From: Spirochaetales bacterium
Lineage (GTDB): Bacteria; Spirochaetota; Spirochaetia; UBA9216
DNA length: 64,000 nucleotides
Reading direction: 5' to 3'
Assembly (NCBI GenBank): GCA_016839055.1
Contig: JAEKNX010000006.1
Coordinates: 1 to 64,000, forward strand
Positions 8,738 to 17,089 of the stretch are shown piece after piece. The position numbers were made by a program, and so were the translations under genes. The notes under the pieces were generated by a model. The model had not been told where the DNA came from. It saw only the letters and a list, made by a program, of their open reading frames with translations, and searched no databases. Positions within the stretch are counted from its first letter, which is position 1. Every line of letters begins with the position of its first letter.

Positions 8738-9268
8738 ACGGGAAAGCTTCTCGCTGCCGCATCATTCTTATTATTTGCCCCGCTCCTTCTCTTTGGTGCG
8801 GATATAAATATCCGGATTGACTATGAGATCGAAAATCCGAAACTAATCTTTAAGGTTAACGGAATGACGGTTAAACCGTTCGTAGATTCAATGGAGCAGG
8901 GTTTCAGCACTGAAATCATATACCATTACAGATTAAGAAAAAAATCGAAATTCGGGATCCTCGTTCCTCCATCAGGAAAAACCTATGCGCGCAGAATAAT
9001 ATACATCGGGAAAAAAGACTTTCTAACAGGAGGATATTTCATCCTCCGGGACGGAGAACAGATTTACTATAGGACTCAGCAATCTTTCAGCGAAAATTTT
9101 CTCAGCTGCACGGCAGAGGTTCCGGGAATTTTCTTTGAATCAGAAGATTACATAATTGAAGCAAAAGCTGTTGCTGATTTAATCAAAAGACCGCCGCCGC
9201 TTACCCTTCTGGATCCATTTTACAGATCCGAGAAAACTGAAACTCCGTGGGTCCGAATTGGCAATTAA
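8738..9268 (+). CDS. Exported DUF4390-like protein, apparent ACG start
   Basis: 176 aa if translation starts at ACG 8738. The frame is open back to a TGA at 8723 but has no ATG, GTG or TTG before the ATG at 8864. Residues read from the ACG form a good signal peptide (GKLLAAASFLLFAPLLLFGA) and GAGGAGG lies 7 bases upstream, so the 5' part is very likely translated. The mature part has a strand-rich pattern and a segment (FVDSMEQGFSTEIIYHYRL) resembling DUF4390, a family often encoded just before ntrY in betaproteobacteria. The family match is tentative and the function unknown. It overlaps ntrY by 11 bases. Either a non-standard start or a single-base change from ATG explains the 5' end. Confidence 0.65.
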   Translation, partial: TGKLLAAASFLLFAPLLLFGADINIRIDYEIENPKLIFKVNGMTVKPFVDSMEQGFSTEIIYHYRLRKKSKFGILVPPSGKTYARRIIYIGKKDFLTGGYFILRDGEQIYYRTQQSFSENFLSCTAEVPGIFFESEDYIIEAKAVADLIKRPPPLTLLDPFYRSEKTETPWVRIGN

Positions 9269-11036
9269 TAGCAGGAAATCAGGAACATCCAGGGTAGGGC
9301 TCATCTCTATCATTCTCATCTACATCCTCCTGATAGCATTAATTATCTATCTTACTGGTGAAATCCTTCTTGATCTTCCATCCGGAAGAAACATTTCGAA
9401 CTTTATAATAATCCCGGTGGCCTTCATTCTACCTATAGCCCTGCTTATAAGCGTATTCTACAACGGCTGGAAATTATACATCGAGATAAAAAACGGCAGC
9501 CCGGGCGCGAGGTTGAAGACTCATTTGGTTTTGTTTTTCACACTCATAGTCCTTATGTCTTCCCTTCCCCAGAGCCTTGTATCTCTTAAATTTGTCAATA
9601 CAGCAATCCAGACCTGGTTTTCTCCAGAGATAGGGACAGCAATCGACGGGGGGCTGAATCTCGCGCTGGCATATTATAATGAAAAGATTGAGACTCTTGA
9701 GGCTTTTTCAGAGGGGCCGGTTTTCATAAACATGCTATCTGACATCGAACGCGCTCCGCGGCGGATGTGGACCAATATCAGTAATGCAAATCCGGGTCTC
9801 GATGCCATTCAGATTTTCGATTCCGGAGGACGGCCGGTTTTCTTCGGCGGCGATCCAAAAGCCGAGCTGCAGGAAATGCCGACTCTCGGGGGTGCTACCG
9901 GACTTTTGCCGAGGGAAGACCGCGGAGAAACCAGTTTGCTGCGGTATCTTCAGATACAAAGTATAAACATCAGCAGCTATAATATTATAGTCAGTACTCT
10001 TCTTCCAAAGAATCTTGATGACACAGCTCGCAGCCTGACTGATGCAAGAGAGGTCTTTCTAAACTATCAGAGAAATCAGAAGCAGTTCTCCACCCTGTTA
10101 TATTTTTTCTATGCGTTTTTTACCCTTCCACTAATTTTGATTTCAATTCTCATCTCGTTTCTACTCAGCGATGAGATTATCCGCCCCATTGTCAGCCTTG
10201 AAGCCGCTACCCGTAGAGTTGCGGATGGAGACTATTCATACCGAATTCTTACCCGTTCCGGCGACGAGCTCTCGAACCTGATTAGATCATTCAACAAAAT
10301 GATGGGAGAACTTGACAACTCACGAAAGAAGATCCTTCAAACCGAAAAAATAACAGCATGGCAGGAGATAGCCCGGCAGCTGGCTCACGAACTCCGTAAT
10401 CCGCTGACCCCGATCAAACTGTCCTCTGAACGAATATTGAGGAAATACAGAACCGATCCGGAAAACATCGGAAAGATAATTGAGGCAGCCGTTCCCGGCA
10501 TCATCCAGGAAGTAAACGCCCTTGATAACATGCTCCGCGAATTCCGGGATTTCTCGCAGCTTCCCTCTCCGACACTTCGCAGCGAAAATCTCTCAGCCCT
10601 CCTTGCGGAGACTGTGGAATCATACAGAAACTCCTATCCCGGCATCATCTTTATATTTGAAAAAGACGGGCCTGATATTCAGCTGGAAATAGATCCGGAA
10701 CAGATGAAGCGCGTATTTTCAAATCTAGTAAAAAACGCCTGTGAATCAATCGAGGAAAGAACTGGGAAAATTTCTATTCAAACCGACCTTGTCAGAAAGG
10801 GGAATTCAAGTTACTGTAGAATAAGGATTCAAGACACAGGCACAGGCATAGACATTGAAAACCATGAACAGGTTTTTAATCCTTACTTCACAACAAAGCT
10901 TGAAGGATCCGGACTGGGACTCCCTATTGTCGAACGGATAATATTTGATCATAAGGGTCAAATCTGGTTTGAAACCGATAAAGGGCACGGCACTACCTTT
11001 TTTATAGATCTACCAATGGAGACACTACTTGGCTAA
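9258..11036 (+). CDS. NtrY-like membrane sensor histidine kinase
   Basis: 592 aa starting at TTG. Hydrophobic segments lie near 13-33, 48-68 and 88-108, followed by an extracytoplasmic region (110-280), another membrane segment (278-303), HAMP (about 304-357), HisKA with LAHELRNP and phospho-acceptor His377, and HATPase with Asn493, DTGTG at 526-530 and GSGLGL at 550-555. The architecture is that of NtrY kinases, which act with NtrX in nitrogen or redox signalling. The partner regulator follows with an 8-base overlap. The sensed signal is unknown. The N-terminus is a little uncertain because the start is TTG with a weak ribosome site. Confidence 0.88.
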   Translation: MAINSRKSGTSRVGLISIILIYILLIALIIYLTGEILLDLPSGRNISNFIIIPVAFILPIALLISVFYNGWKLYIEIKNGSPGARLKTHLVLFFTLIVLMSSLPQSLVSLKFVNTAIQTWFSPEIGTAIDGGLNLALAYYNEKIETLEAFSEGPVFINMLSDIERAPRRMWTNISNANPGLDAIQIFDSGGRPVFFGGDPKAELQEMPTLGGATGLLPREDRGETSLLRYLQIQSINISSYNIIVSTLLPKNLDDTARSLTDAREVFLNYQRNQKQFSTLLYFFYAFFTLPLILISILISFLLSDEIIRPIVSLEAATRRVADGDYSYRILTRSGDELSNLIRSFNKMMGELDNSRKKILQTEKITAWQEIARQLAHELRNPLTPIKLSSERILRKYRTDPENIGKIIEAAVPGIIQEVNALDNMLREFRDFSQLPSPTLRSENLSALLAETVESYRNSYPGIIFIFEKDGPDIQLEIDPEQMKRVFSNLVKNACESIEERTGKISIQTDLVRKGNSSYCRIRIQDTGTGIDIENHEQVFNPYFTTKLEGSGLGLPIVERIIFDHKGQIWFETDKGHGTTFFIDLPMETLLG

Positions 11037-12402
11037 CATTCTTGTCATTGATGATGAGCCTGGAATAAGAACAGTATTACGCGATATTTTTGAGGATGAG
11101 AATTATTCGGTTTTTGATGCCGGCGACGGACTTCTCGGCCTTGAAATACTTGCATTGGAGACAATTCATCTAGTTGTCCTAGATGTCTGGCTGCCCGGAA
11201 TGGGCGGAATTGATGTGCTCAAAAAAATTAAACATGATTATCCGGACATCGAAGTAATTATAATATCCGGACATGCAAATATAGACCTCGCTGTAAAGGC
11301 AGTTAAATACGGCGCCTTTGATTTCCTCGAAAAACCTCTCTCTCTGGACAAAATTCTCACTCTTGCCAGAAACGCGATTGCAATGAATACTCTTAAAACG
11401 GAGAACAAGCAGTTAAAATCATCCTTCCTTGCCGAAGACGAGATGATAGGAGAGAGTGAACCGATGCTCAAGATAAGACAGACAATTGAGCAGAGTGCCG
11501 GCTCTGACGCGAAGGTGCTTATAACCGGCGACAACGGTACCGGAAAAGAACTTGTTGCCCGCGAAATTCACCGTAAATCCGCAAGAACATCCCATCCTTT
11601 CATCGAGGTGAACTGCGCGGCCATTCCCGACACCCTGATAGAGAGCGAACTTTTCGGCCATGAAAAAGGTGCATTTACAGGAGCTCTGTCAAACAGAAAG
11701 GGAAAATTTGAGATTGCCGACGGGGGAACCCTCTTTCTGGACGAAGTTGCCGATATGTCGCTGAGCGCACAGGCAAAGGTCCTTCGGGTTATTCAGGAAA
11801 TGCGTTTTGAAAGAGTTGGAAGCGAAACCACCGAGACGGTGGATGTAAGACTCGTCACGGCAACTAACAAGAACATACAAAAAGAAATCGCCGAAGGCCG
11901 TTTCAGGGAAGATCTGTTTTTCAGAATAAATGTAGTTCCTATCCATGTACCGCAGCTCTCGGAACGGAAGGAAGACATCCCGCTGCTCATTAAGCACTTC
12001 ATCAGTCTAATGCGAAAGAGCGAAAATGTTGAGACTATCCGCTTCTCTGATGAGGCGGAAGAAATGTTAATTAATCATGACTGGCCGGGTAATGTTCGAG
12101 AGCTGAAAAACTTCGTAGAACGTGTTACAATTATGTCCGGAGAGAAAATAATTGATTTGGAGACAGCCTCCGGTTTTCTGAACGCAAAAGAAGGCAACAG
12201 GAAGAGCAGCTCGAATCCGCTGATAGCTAAATTCGCCGACATGAAACTTTCAGAAGCCAGAGATGAATTTGAGAAGATGCTTCTACTTCAAAAACTCGAG
12301 GAAAACGAGTATAATATTACCCGAGCGGCCCAGAGTTTAGGGATTTACCCAAGTAATCTGCACGGCAAAATAAAGAAATTTGGAATCGAGATAAAAAAAT
12401 GA
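11029..12402 (+). CDS. NtrX/NtrC-type sigma-54-dependent response regulator
   Basis: 457 aa from a TTG start with GGAG 8 bases upstream. The receiver domain has the acidic pair Asp8/Asp9, phospho-acceptor Asp52 and Lys102. The AAA+ domain has Walker A GDNGTGKE at 167-174, the sigma-54 contact loop GAFTGA at 214-219 and Walker B GGTLFLDE at 232-239. A Fis-type helix-turn-helix ([20 protein letters not shown]) closes the protein. It would be phosphorylated by the upstream NtrY-like kinase and activate sigma-54 promoters; rpoN lies in the same gene run. Target genes are not evident: I noticed no clear -24/-12 promoter in the window. Confidence 0.93.
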   Translation: MANILVIDDEPGIRTVLRDIFEDENYSVFDAGDGLLGLEILALETIHLVVLDVWLPGMGGIDVLKKIKHDYPDIEVIIISGHANIDLAVKAVKYGAFDFLEKPLSLDKILTLARNAIAMNTLKTENKQLKSSFLAEDEMIGESEPMLKIRQTIEQSAGSDAKVLITGDNGTGKELVAREIHRKSARTSHPFIEVNCAAIPDTLIESELFGHEKGAFTGALSNRKGKFEIADGGTLFLDEVADMSLSAQAKVLRVIQEMRFERVGSETTETVDVRLVTATNKNIQKEIAEGRFREDLFFRINVVPIHVPQLSERKEDIPLLIKHFISLMRKSENVETIRFSDEAEEMLINHDWPGNVRELKNFVERVTIMSGEKIIDLETASGFLNAKEGNRKSSSNPLIAKFADMKLSEARDEFEKMLLLQKLEENEYNITRAAQSLGIYPSNLHGKIKKFGIEIKK

Positions 12403-13007
12403 AGGAACTGACAAAGCGCCAGGAAGAAACATTAGATTTTATCAAGAATTATATTCAGCAGCACAGCTATCCGCCGACAATTCGGGAGTTGGCTTCATCG
12501 TTCAATATATCGGTAAAGGGTGCCTATGATCACATCAAGGCGCTCGAAAAGAAGGGCCGAATAAAATGTGATGGAAACCGCTCCCGGACAATTGAAATTC
12601 TCGACAAGAAGGTTGAGACCGAACCTGAGACTATTCAGATTCCCATCCTGGGAAAGGTGGCTGCCGGAACGCCCTTATTTGCCGAAGAAAATTTCGAAGG
12701 CTCACTAAGCATGCCTGCGGGCAACTTTCGCGCCGGAGTTCATTTTGCTCTGCACGTTTCAGGGGACAGTATGCAGGACATTGGAATTCTGGATGGAGAC
12801 CTCGCAATCTTTACCCAGAAAAATACGGCTGAAAACGGAGATATCGTTGTAGCCATGATTAATGATGAGGCCTATACTCTGAAGCGCTTCTTTAAGGAAA
12901 AAAACAGGATAAAACTAAAGGCTGAAAACCCGGTTTATCCTCCGATATATACCCAGAATGTTAAGGTTCTAGGTAAGCTCAAGTGCATTGTAAGGGACTA
13001 TGACTGA
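12399..13007 (+). CDS. lexA: SOS repressor LexA
   Basis: 202 aa, the normal length. An N-terminal winged helix (TKRQEETLDFI, then YPPTIRELASSF) is followed by the S24 peptidase domain with the Ala89-Gly90 cleavage site (KVAAGTPL), catalytic Ser124 (SGDSMQD) and Lys162 (YTLKRFF). It represses DNA-damage genes until RecA-stimulated self-cleavage. The ATG overlaps the stop of the ntrX-like gene by 4 bases and its own stop overlaps holA by 8 bases, so SOS control is embedded in this run. No LexA box was identified, since the spirochaetal operator sequence is not known to me. Confidence 0.95.
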   Translation: MKELTKRQEETLDFIKNYIQQHSYPPTIRELASSFNISVKGAYDHIKALEKKGRIKCDGNRSRTIEILDKKVETEPETIQIPILGKVAAGTPLFAEENFEGSLSMPAGNFRAGVHFALHVSGDSMQDIGILDGDLAIFTQKNTAENGDIVVAMINDEAYTLKRFFKEKNRIKLKAENPVYPPIYTQNVKVLGKLKCIVRDYD

Positions 13008-13977
13008 TCACATCTGGCTGCTAAACGGCCCCGAGAACGGGGAAAAACTAATATTTCTCAAACAGATAAGGAAGAGACTCTCTGAGCGTTTCGGCGAAGA
13101 ACCCGAAGAACATAGGTTTTATCCGTTCGAGAGCAGTATTTCCGATATCATATCGCTGATAAAGAACGGCTCGCTTTTTTCCATCTGGAAACTCATAATC
13201 ATCGGCCAGGCCGATCTTCTCAAGAAGGTGGATATCGATGAGATTAAAGCCTATATGCAAACGCCGTCGGATGATGCCGTGATTATCCTGACCTCAGATG
13301 AGACCTCACTCAAGAACGGATTGACAAAAATCGTGCCCAAAGAAAATACAAAAATATTCTGGGAAATGTTTGAGGGGCAAAAAAAAGACTGGCTTTCAGG
13401 CTTCTTCCGAAACAGGAAGATAGGGATTGAAGCCGGCGCAATCGAGCTTCTTCTCAACCTTATTGAAAACAATACCGCCGACATGAAAAATGAATGTGAT
13501 AAACTCGCCATTTTCTTCGGAGAAGGCGCTCTAATCAGCAAGGCCGACATCGAAACCTTTTTCTATCACGGAAAAGAAGAGAATGTCTTCTCTCTGTTTA
13601 ATCATATCGCGGCAGCTGATCTTCCCGGCTCGGTTGATGTTCTTCAGAAAATTATGCTCGGGGGTGAAAACAACACAGTCCAGCTTCTCGGCGGACTTTT
13701 GTGGCAGCTTAGAAATCTTCAGGGAATTGCAGACGAACTCGGCAGGGGGGAATCATTTCAATCTGCCTGTTACAAGTCTAATATCCGAAGCAAAAAAGCC
13801 CAGGCGGTCTATTCCGAGGCGCTGAAACATTATAATGAAAAAAACATCAGGGATATTATAAACCTCACCGCTGACTATGATATCAAGCTCAGGACGACAC
13901 GTCAGGATCAGAGAGAACTCACTGCACAGCTATACCTTTATCTATTCATTATTCGGAAGGGCTCTCTGATAATCTGA
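13000..13977 (+). CDS. holA: DNA polymerase III delta subunit (clamp-loader) HolA
   Basis: 325 aa, typical for delta. The sequence shows the HolA pattern: an N-terminal nucleotide-binding-like fold lacking a P-loop (IWLLNGPENGEKLIFLKQI), the LIIIGQADLLKK strand, a middle lid domain (IELLLNLIENNTADMKNECDKLA) and a C-terminal collar (QLLGGLLWQLRNLQGIADEL). Delta opens the beta sliding clamp within the clamp loader. It is the last gene of the run and its end overlaps the convergent EEP-fold gene by 29 bases. Confidence 0.85.
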   Translation: MTDHIWLLNGPENGEKLIFLKQIRKRLSERFGEEPEEHRFYPFESSISDIISLIKNGSLFSIWKLIIIGQADLLKKVDIDEIKAYMQTPSDDAVIILTSDETSLKNGLTKIVPKENTKIFWEMFEGQKKDWLSGFFRNRKIGIEAGAIELLLNLIENNTADMKNECDKLAIFFGEGALISKADIETFFYHGKEENVFSLFNHIAAADLPGSVDVLQKIMLGGENNTVQLLGGLLWQLRNLQGIADELGRGESFQSACYKSNIRSKKAQAVYSEALKHYNEKNIRDIINLTADYDIKLRTTRQDQRELTAQLYLYLFIIRKGSLII

Positions 13978-14971
13978 CTACGGCCCTGAGGCCGAAACGG
14001 TTGGATGGAAATACTCCATAGACCGGCTCATCAAACACTATTTCAACGGCAACCGGAATCAGCTCATTGCCTCTGATAAGAATATAATCAGATCTGTATC
14101 CGGCCTTCGGTCTGGGATCATTCATCTTGTCGATATTCGTGTTCACATAGGGCGCCCAGGTATAACCCTTTCCTCTTCCGTCCTTTTCCCAGACATCAAT
14201 AAATCCGGCAGATTTCAAAATATTCATCTCATCGCTGTCGGGAAGGGCGTTCAGACTACCACAGAGAATGACCGGGGCCCCTCCTGCCGTATTGTTAATG
14301 AAGGATAGAGTCTCCTCAGCCTGTTTCTTTCGCAGCTGCGCCCCGCCTACCGCGTCTCTGATAGATTCAGAATAAACACCGGGCTCTATATCTTCATTTA
14401 TATAGGCGTCGAGAAGCCGTTGAAGACTCTCCCTGTCTGAGAAGACAGACTCGGCCCACTCGACTGAAAAAACATAGATGTCCGTTCCCGCCTGGGTTAT
14501 CTTACTGCAGATTATCTGTGATCCGTTTCTGGAAAAAAGGGTAAATGTGCGGTTTGATATTCCGCCGTTAAGAAGCTTTCTTCCGAAAGGCTCCTGCGCA
14601 AGGCTGTCTTTGGCAAGAATAGCATCTCCAACCTTCAAGTTCAGGGGCAGGCTAACAGGCCCTATCCTGAAACCGCTTTTTGATATCCAGACATCAGATG
14701 TCATTCCAAGCTCTCCGGCCGCTGTTTCGGCGAAGGCGGGCGCCGGATTTATTCCGTTCAGCACAATAATATCAGCATCGAGTTTCTTAAGTCCGGCTGC
14801 CAGTACTTCATGCCTAAACATTCTGACTTCTTCGTTTTCGAACTCCTGGCAGCTTAAAAACCCCTTCCCGCTGATGCCCGGCCAGGCGTTGAGAGTTACA
14901 ATAGTAAGGTCCTGTGCGTACAATGTCACTGAAATTAACAAGGTAGAAATAATTAGCAATATTCTTTTCAT
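13949..14971 (-). CDS. Exported endonuclease/exonuclease/phosphatase-fold protein, degenerate active site
   Basis: 340 aa with a signal peptide (MKRILLIISTLLISVTLYAQ). The EEP fold is recognisable from VTLNAWPG (25-32), DADIIVLN (65-72), PVILCGSLNALPDS (233-246) and YRSDYIL (292-298). Catalytic positions are changed: the Glu of the usual LQE is Gly73, the Asp of GDFN is Ser239, and the terminal SDH triad reads SNRFG at 323-327 with no His. Asn28 and Asp295 remain. The protein is probably exported and may have lost nuclease/phosphatase activity. It lies just downstream of an intrinsic terminator that ends 12 bases before its ATG, with no good ribosome site, so expression may depend on readthrough. 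Confidence 0.75.
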   Translation of the reverse strand: MKRILLIISTLLISVTLYAQDLTIVTLNAWPGISGKGFLSCQEFENEEVRMFRHEVLAAGLKKLDADIIVLNGINPAPAFAETAAGELGMTSDVWISKSGFRIGPVSLPLNLKVGDAILAKDSLAQEPFGRKLLNGGISNRTFTLFSRNGSQIICSKITQAGTDIYVFSVEWAESVFSDRESLQRLLDAYINEDIEPGVYSESIRDAVGGAQLRKKQAEETLSFINNTAGGAPVILCGSLNALPDSDEMNILKSAGFIDVWEKDGRGKGYTWAPYVNTNIDKMNDPRPKAGYRSDYILIRGNELIPVAVEIVFDEPVYGVFPSNRFGLRAVVRLSESPSE

Positions 14972-14982
14972 AATTTATCCAT

Positions 14983-15010
14983 AAAAAAAGCCGGAGTGAT
15001 TACCGGCTTT
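14983..15010 (-). terminator. Intrinsic terminator of the untranslated RNA
   Basis: On the minus strand, aaagccgg, loop taatcact, ccggcttt, followed by an unbroken T run. It ends 12 bases before the ATG of the EEP-fold gene, an unusual position for a plain terminator and typical of an attenuator. Confidence 0.8.
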
Positions 15011-15193
15011 AGAAAATTCACAGGCGGATATTTACAACCGACTTCTGAATTCTCACTGTTTAATAAGGGGTTAACCCCTTTACATGTCTTACAGTCAGTG
15101 GCCGGCTCAGCACCGGCAGTTCTTTTTAGGTGGAGTCAATCTGCTCCTCCTTCACTTCAGTTTAGAAGCCCTATGGGCTTGTTTACCTCATCT
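14983..15193 (-). ncRNA. Putative structured untranslated RNA or regulatory leader, unknown family
   Basis: The 269-base gap between uvrC and the EEP-fold gene is non-coding but shows a near-consensus promoter at one end and an intrinsic terminator at the other, defining a transcript of about 210 nt on the minus strand. It contains several strong local hairpins: aagccc/gggctt, ggag/ctcc, gccgg/ccggc and the palindrome aaggggttaacccctt. The 5' and 3' ends do not obviously pair, so 6S RNA is unlikely; tmRNA, RNase P and SRP signatures were not found. It is either a free small RNA or a leader attenuating the next gene. The agccgg sequence occurs both in the internal hairpin and in the terminator 5' arm, allowing alternative pairing. 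Confidence 0.55.
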
Positions 15194-15199
15194 ACCTTA

Positions 15200-15228
15200 A
15201 ATTTAGTACAATTAATACGGTTTGTCAA
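15200..15228 (-). promoter_or_regulatory. Strong sigma-70 promoter of the untranslated RNA
   Basis: Minus strand TTGACA (15228 to 15223), 17-base spacer, TAAATT (15205 to 15200). Perfect -35 and spacing, good -10. It lies only 13 bases after the uvrC stop, so the RNA is probably transcribed on its own. Confidence 0.65.
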
Positions 15229-15240
15229 ATTTTAAATATA

Positions 15241-17028
15241 TTATTTTAAAGTCCTTATTTTAGTTACCAGAGCCTCGGCAGCCTCAGGTGAAATTCCCGC
15301 GGCGGTGCGCAACTCTTCAGGAGTACAGCTTCCTATGGTCTCGAGTGATCCATAGGTTTCAAGGAGCTTCCTGCTTCGAGACGGCCCTATCCCGGCAATG
15401 CCCTCAAGGAGGGAGAAACGGCTGTCTTTCTCCCTGAGCTTCTGATTGAGCCCGGTAGCAAACCGGTGGGTCTCATCACGCACATACTGGAGAACCCTGA
15501 GAGCGGGATCTCCGGCAGGGAGGTTTACTACCCCGGGCCGGCCGTGTAGATAAATCTCTTCATTCTGCTTGGCAAGTCCCGCAACGGGGATGTCGTCCAG
15601 CCCGAGGGCGGAGAGTACTCCCTTCGCGGCGCTCACCTGTCCGGCTCCGCCGTCAATAAGGATTAGATCCGGCATCTGCTGGTCCTCATTAAGCAGTCTT
15701 GTGTAACGCCTCGACACGGCCTCCCGGACGGCCGCGAAGTCGTCAATTCTGCCGTTAAGGGTTTTTATATGAAAATGCCGGTAATTATTACGGTCTGGAA
15801 CGCCGTTCCTGAACGAGACAAGGGAGGCGGTCGGATACTTGCCCGAAAGCTGTGAAATGTCGAAACCCTCAATCCTCTTGGGCAGAGACGCGAGGCCGAG
15901 AACCTCCTTAAGCTTTATGATACCCTCTTCATTTCCGACCTTGCGCTTCCTCTTGATAATATCCTGATAGGCATTTTCTGCAGCCATTCTAAGAACCGAC
16001 TTGTTCTGCCCTTTTTCAGGAAAGAAAAATTCTATTTCAGCCTTCTTCTCTTTTATAAAAAAACTTTTAAGAAGAACTGTATCAAGCGGAACAGGCAGGT
16101 AGATCTCAGAGGGTAAACCTTCGTGATCTGAATAATATTGAACAATAAACTGCTCGAGGGCTTCTTCATCGGTAGAAAGGAATTTAGTCCGGTAGAGATC
16201 ACGGCCTGTCAGCCGGCCGCCCCTCATCTGAAAGACGGCAAAGGAGTACATGTCCTCATATGACGAGAAAGCTATATAATCACGCGTCTTCTCGTTGTAA
16301 TCGATAATCCGCTGATTAAACTCATTTATGAGCCCTTCGGCAGCTATCATCGAATCACGGAATCCGGCCGCATGCTCAAACTCAAGAGAAGCCGAGGCGT
16401 CCTGCATCTTCCCTTTGAGCCAGGTAAGCAGTCCGTCATTATCGCCGGAGAGCAGCTCTTCAACCTGCTTTATTATTTTACCGTATTCTTCGGCACATAT
16501 CTTCCCGGCACATGGCGCCGAACACCGGCCGATATGATAATACAGACAGGGAGCAGCCCTCTTTTTGAGGGGTCCGCGGCATTTTCGAAGCGGAAACATC
16601 TTCTCTATCGTTTCCATGTAGATATTAAGGAGTCCGGCGGATGGAAAGGGTCCGAAATATTTTGAACCGTCCTGAATTATCCTCCTCGTCATAAACACAC
16701 GGGGGAATTCTTCCTTACTTATCCTGACAACGGGATAAGTCTTGCCGTCTTTCAACCTGATGTTATAGCGGGGATTCCATTTTTTTATGAGGATATTCTC
16801 AAGCAGAAGGGCTTCATACTCGGACTCGGTTATGATTGTATCGATATCTTCAATTTTACTCACTAAGACCTGGGTTTTCGGATCCCTATTCTTCAGAAAG
16901 TACGAACTGACCCTCTTTCTAAGGTTAATTGCCTTTCCGACATAGATGATACTGCCGCCCTTGTCCTTCATAAGGTAGACTCCTGATGATTCTGGGAGCT
17001 GCGAAGCAGATATTTTGAGCTTATTCAT
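15241..17028 (-). CDS. uvrC: UvrABC system protein C
   Basis: 595 aa, full length. The N-terminal GIY-YIG nuclease (SGVYLMKDKGG, YVGKAINLRKRVSSYF) is followed by the UVR motif region (EELLSGDNDGLLTWLKGKM), the RNase H-like UvrC nuclease domain with FDISQLSGKYPTAS and LILIDGGAGQ, and C-terminal helix-hairpin-helix repeats (LEGIAGIGPSRSRKLLETYG). With UvrA and UvrB it makes the dual incisions of nucleotide excision repair. Cysteines in a CLYYHIGRCSAPC segment are also typical of the family. The gene is monocistronic by appearance: a divergent gene lies 61 bases upstream and an independent promoter starts right after its stop. Confidence 0.96.
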   Translation of the reverse strand: MNKLKISASQLPESSGVYLMKDKGGSIIYVGKAINLRKRVSSYFLKNRDPKTQVLVSKIEDIDTIITESEYEALLLENILIKKWNPRYNIRLKDGKTYPVVRISKEEFPRVFMTRRIIQDGSKYFGPFPSAGLLNIYMETIEKMFPLRKCRGPLKKRAAPCLYYHIGRCSAPCAGKICAEEYGKIIKQVEELLSGDNDGLLTWLKGKMQDASASLEFEHAAGFRDSMIAAEGLINEFNQRIIDYNEKTRDYIAFSSYEDMYSFAVFQMRGGRLTGRDLYRTKFLSTDEEALEQFIVQYYSDHEGLPSEIYLPVPLDTVLLKSFFIKEKKAEIEFFFPEKGQNKSVLRMAAENAYQDIIKRKRKVGNEEGIIKLKEVLGLASLPKRIEGFDISQLSGKYPTASLVSFRNGVPDRNNYRHFHIKTLNGRIDDFAAVREAVSRRYTRLLNEDQQMPDLILIDGGAGQVSAAKGVLSALGLDDIPVAGLAKQNEEIYLHGRPGVVNLPAGDPALRVLQYVRDETHRFATGLNQKLREKDSRFSLLEGIAGIGPSRSRKLLETYGSLETIGSCTPEELRTAAGISPEAAEALVTKIRTLK

Positions 17029-17089
17029 ATATTTATAATAATACTTAATAATGAAAATGAAAATTCATTCCGATTATTAATAAGATACT

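Noticed and set aside
15060-15140. Resemblance of the untranslated RNA to a cobalamin riboswitch core (minus strand reads gccggccactg then actgtaag)
   Set aside because: The B12 box (AGCCAGGAGACCTGCC-like) is missing and the spacing of the conserved core is wrong; the similarity is short.
14983-15193. 6S RNA or tmRNA identity for the untranslated RNA
   Set aside because: The ends do not pair into a long rod with a central bubble, and there is no tag reading frame or tRNA-like 3' CCA region.
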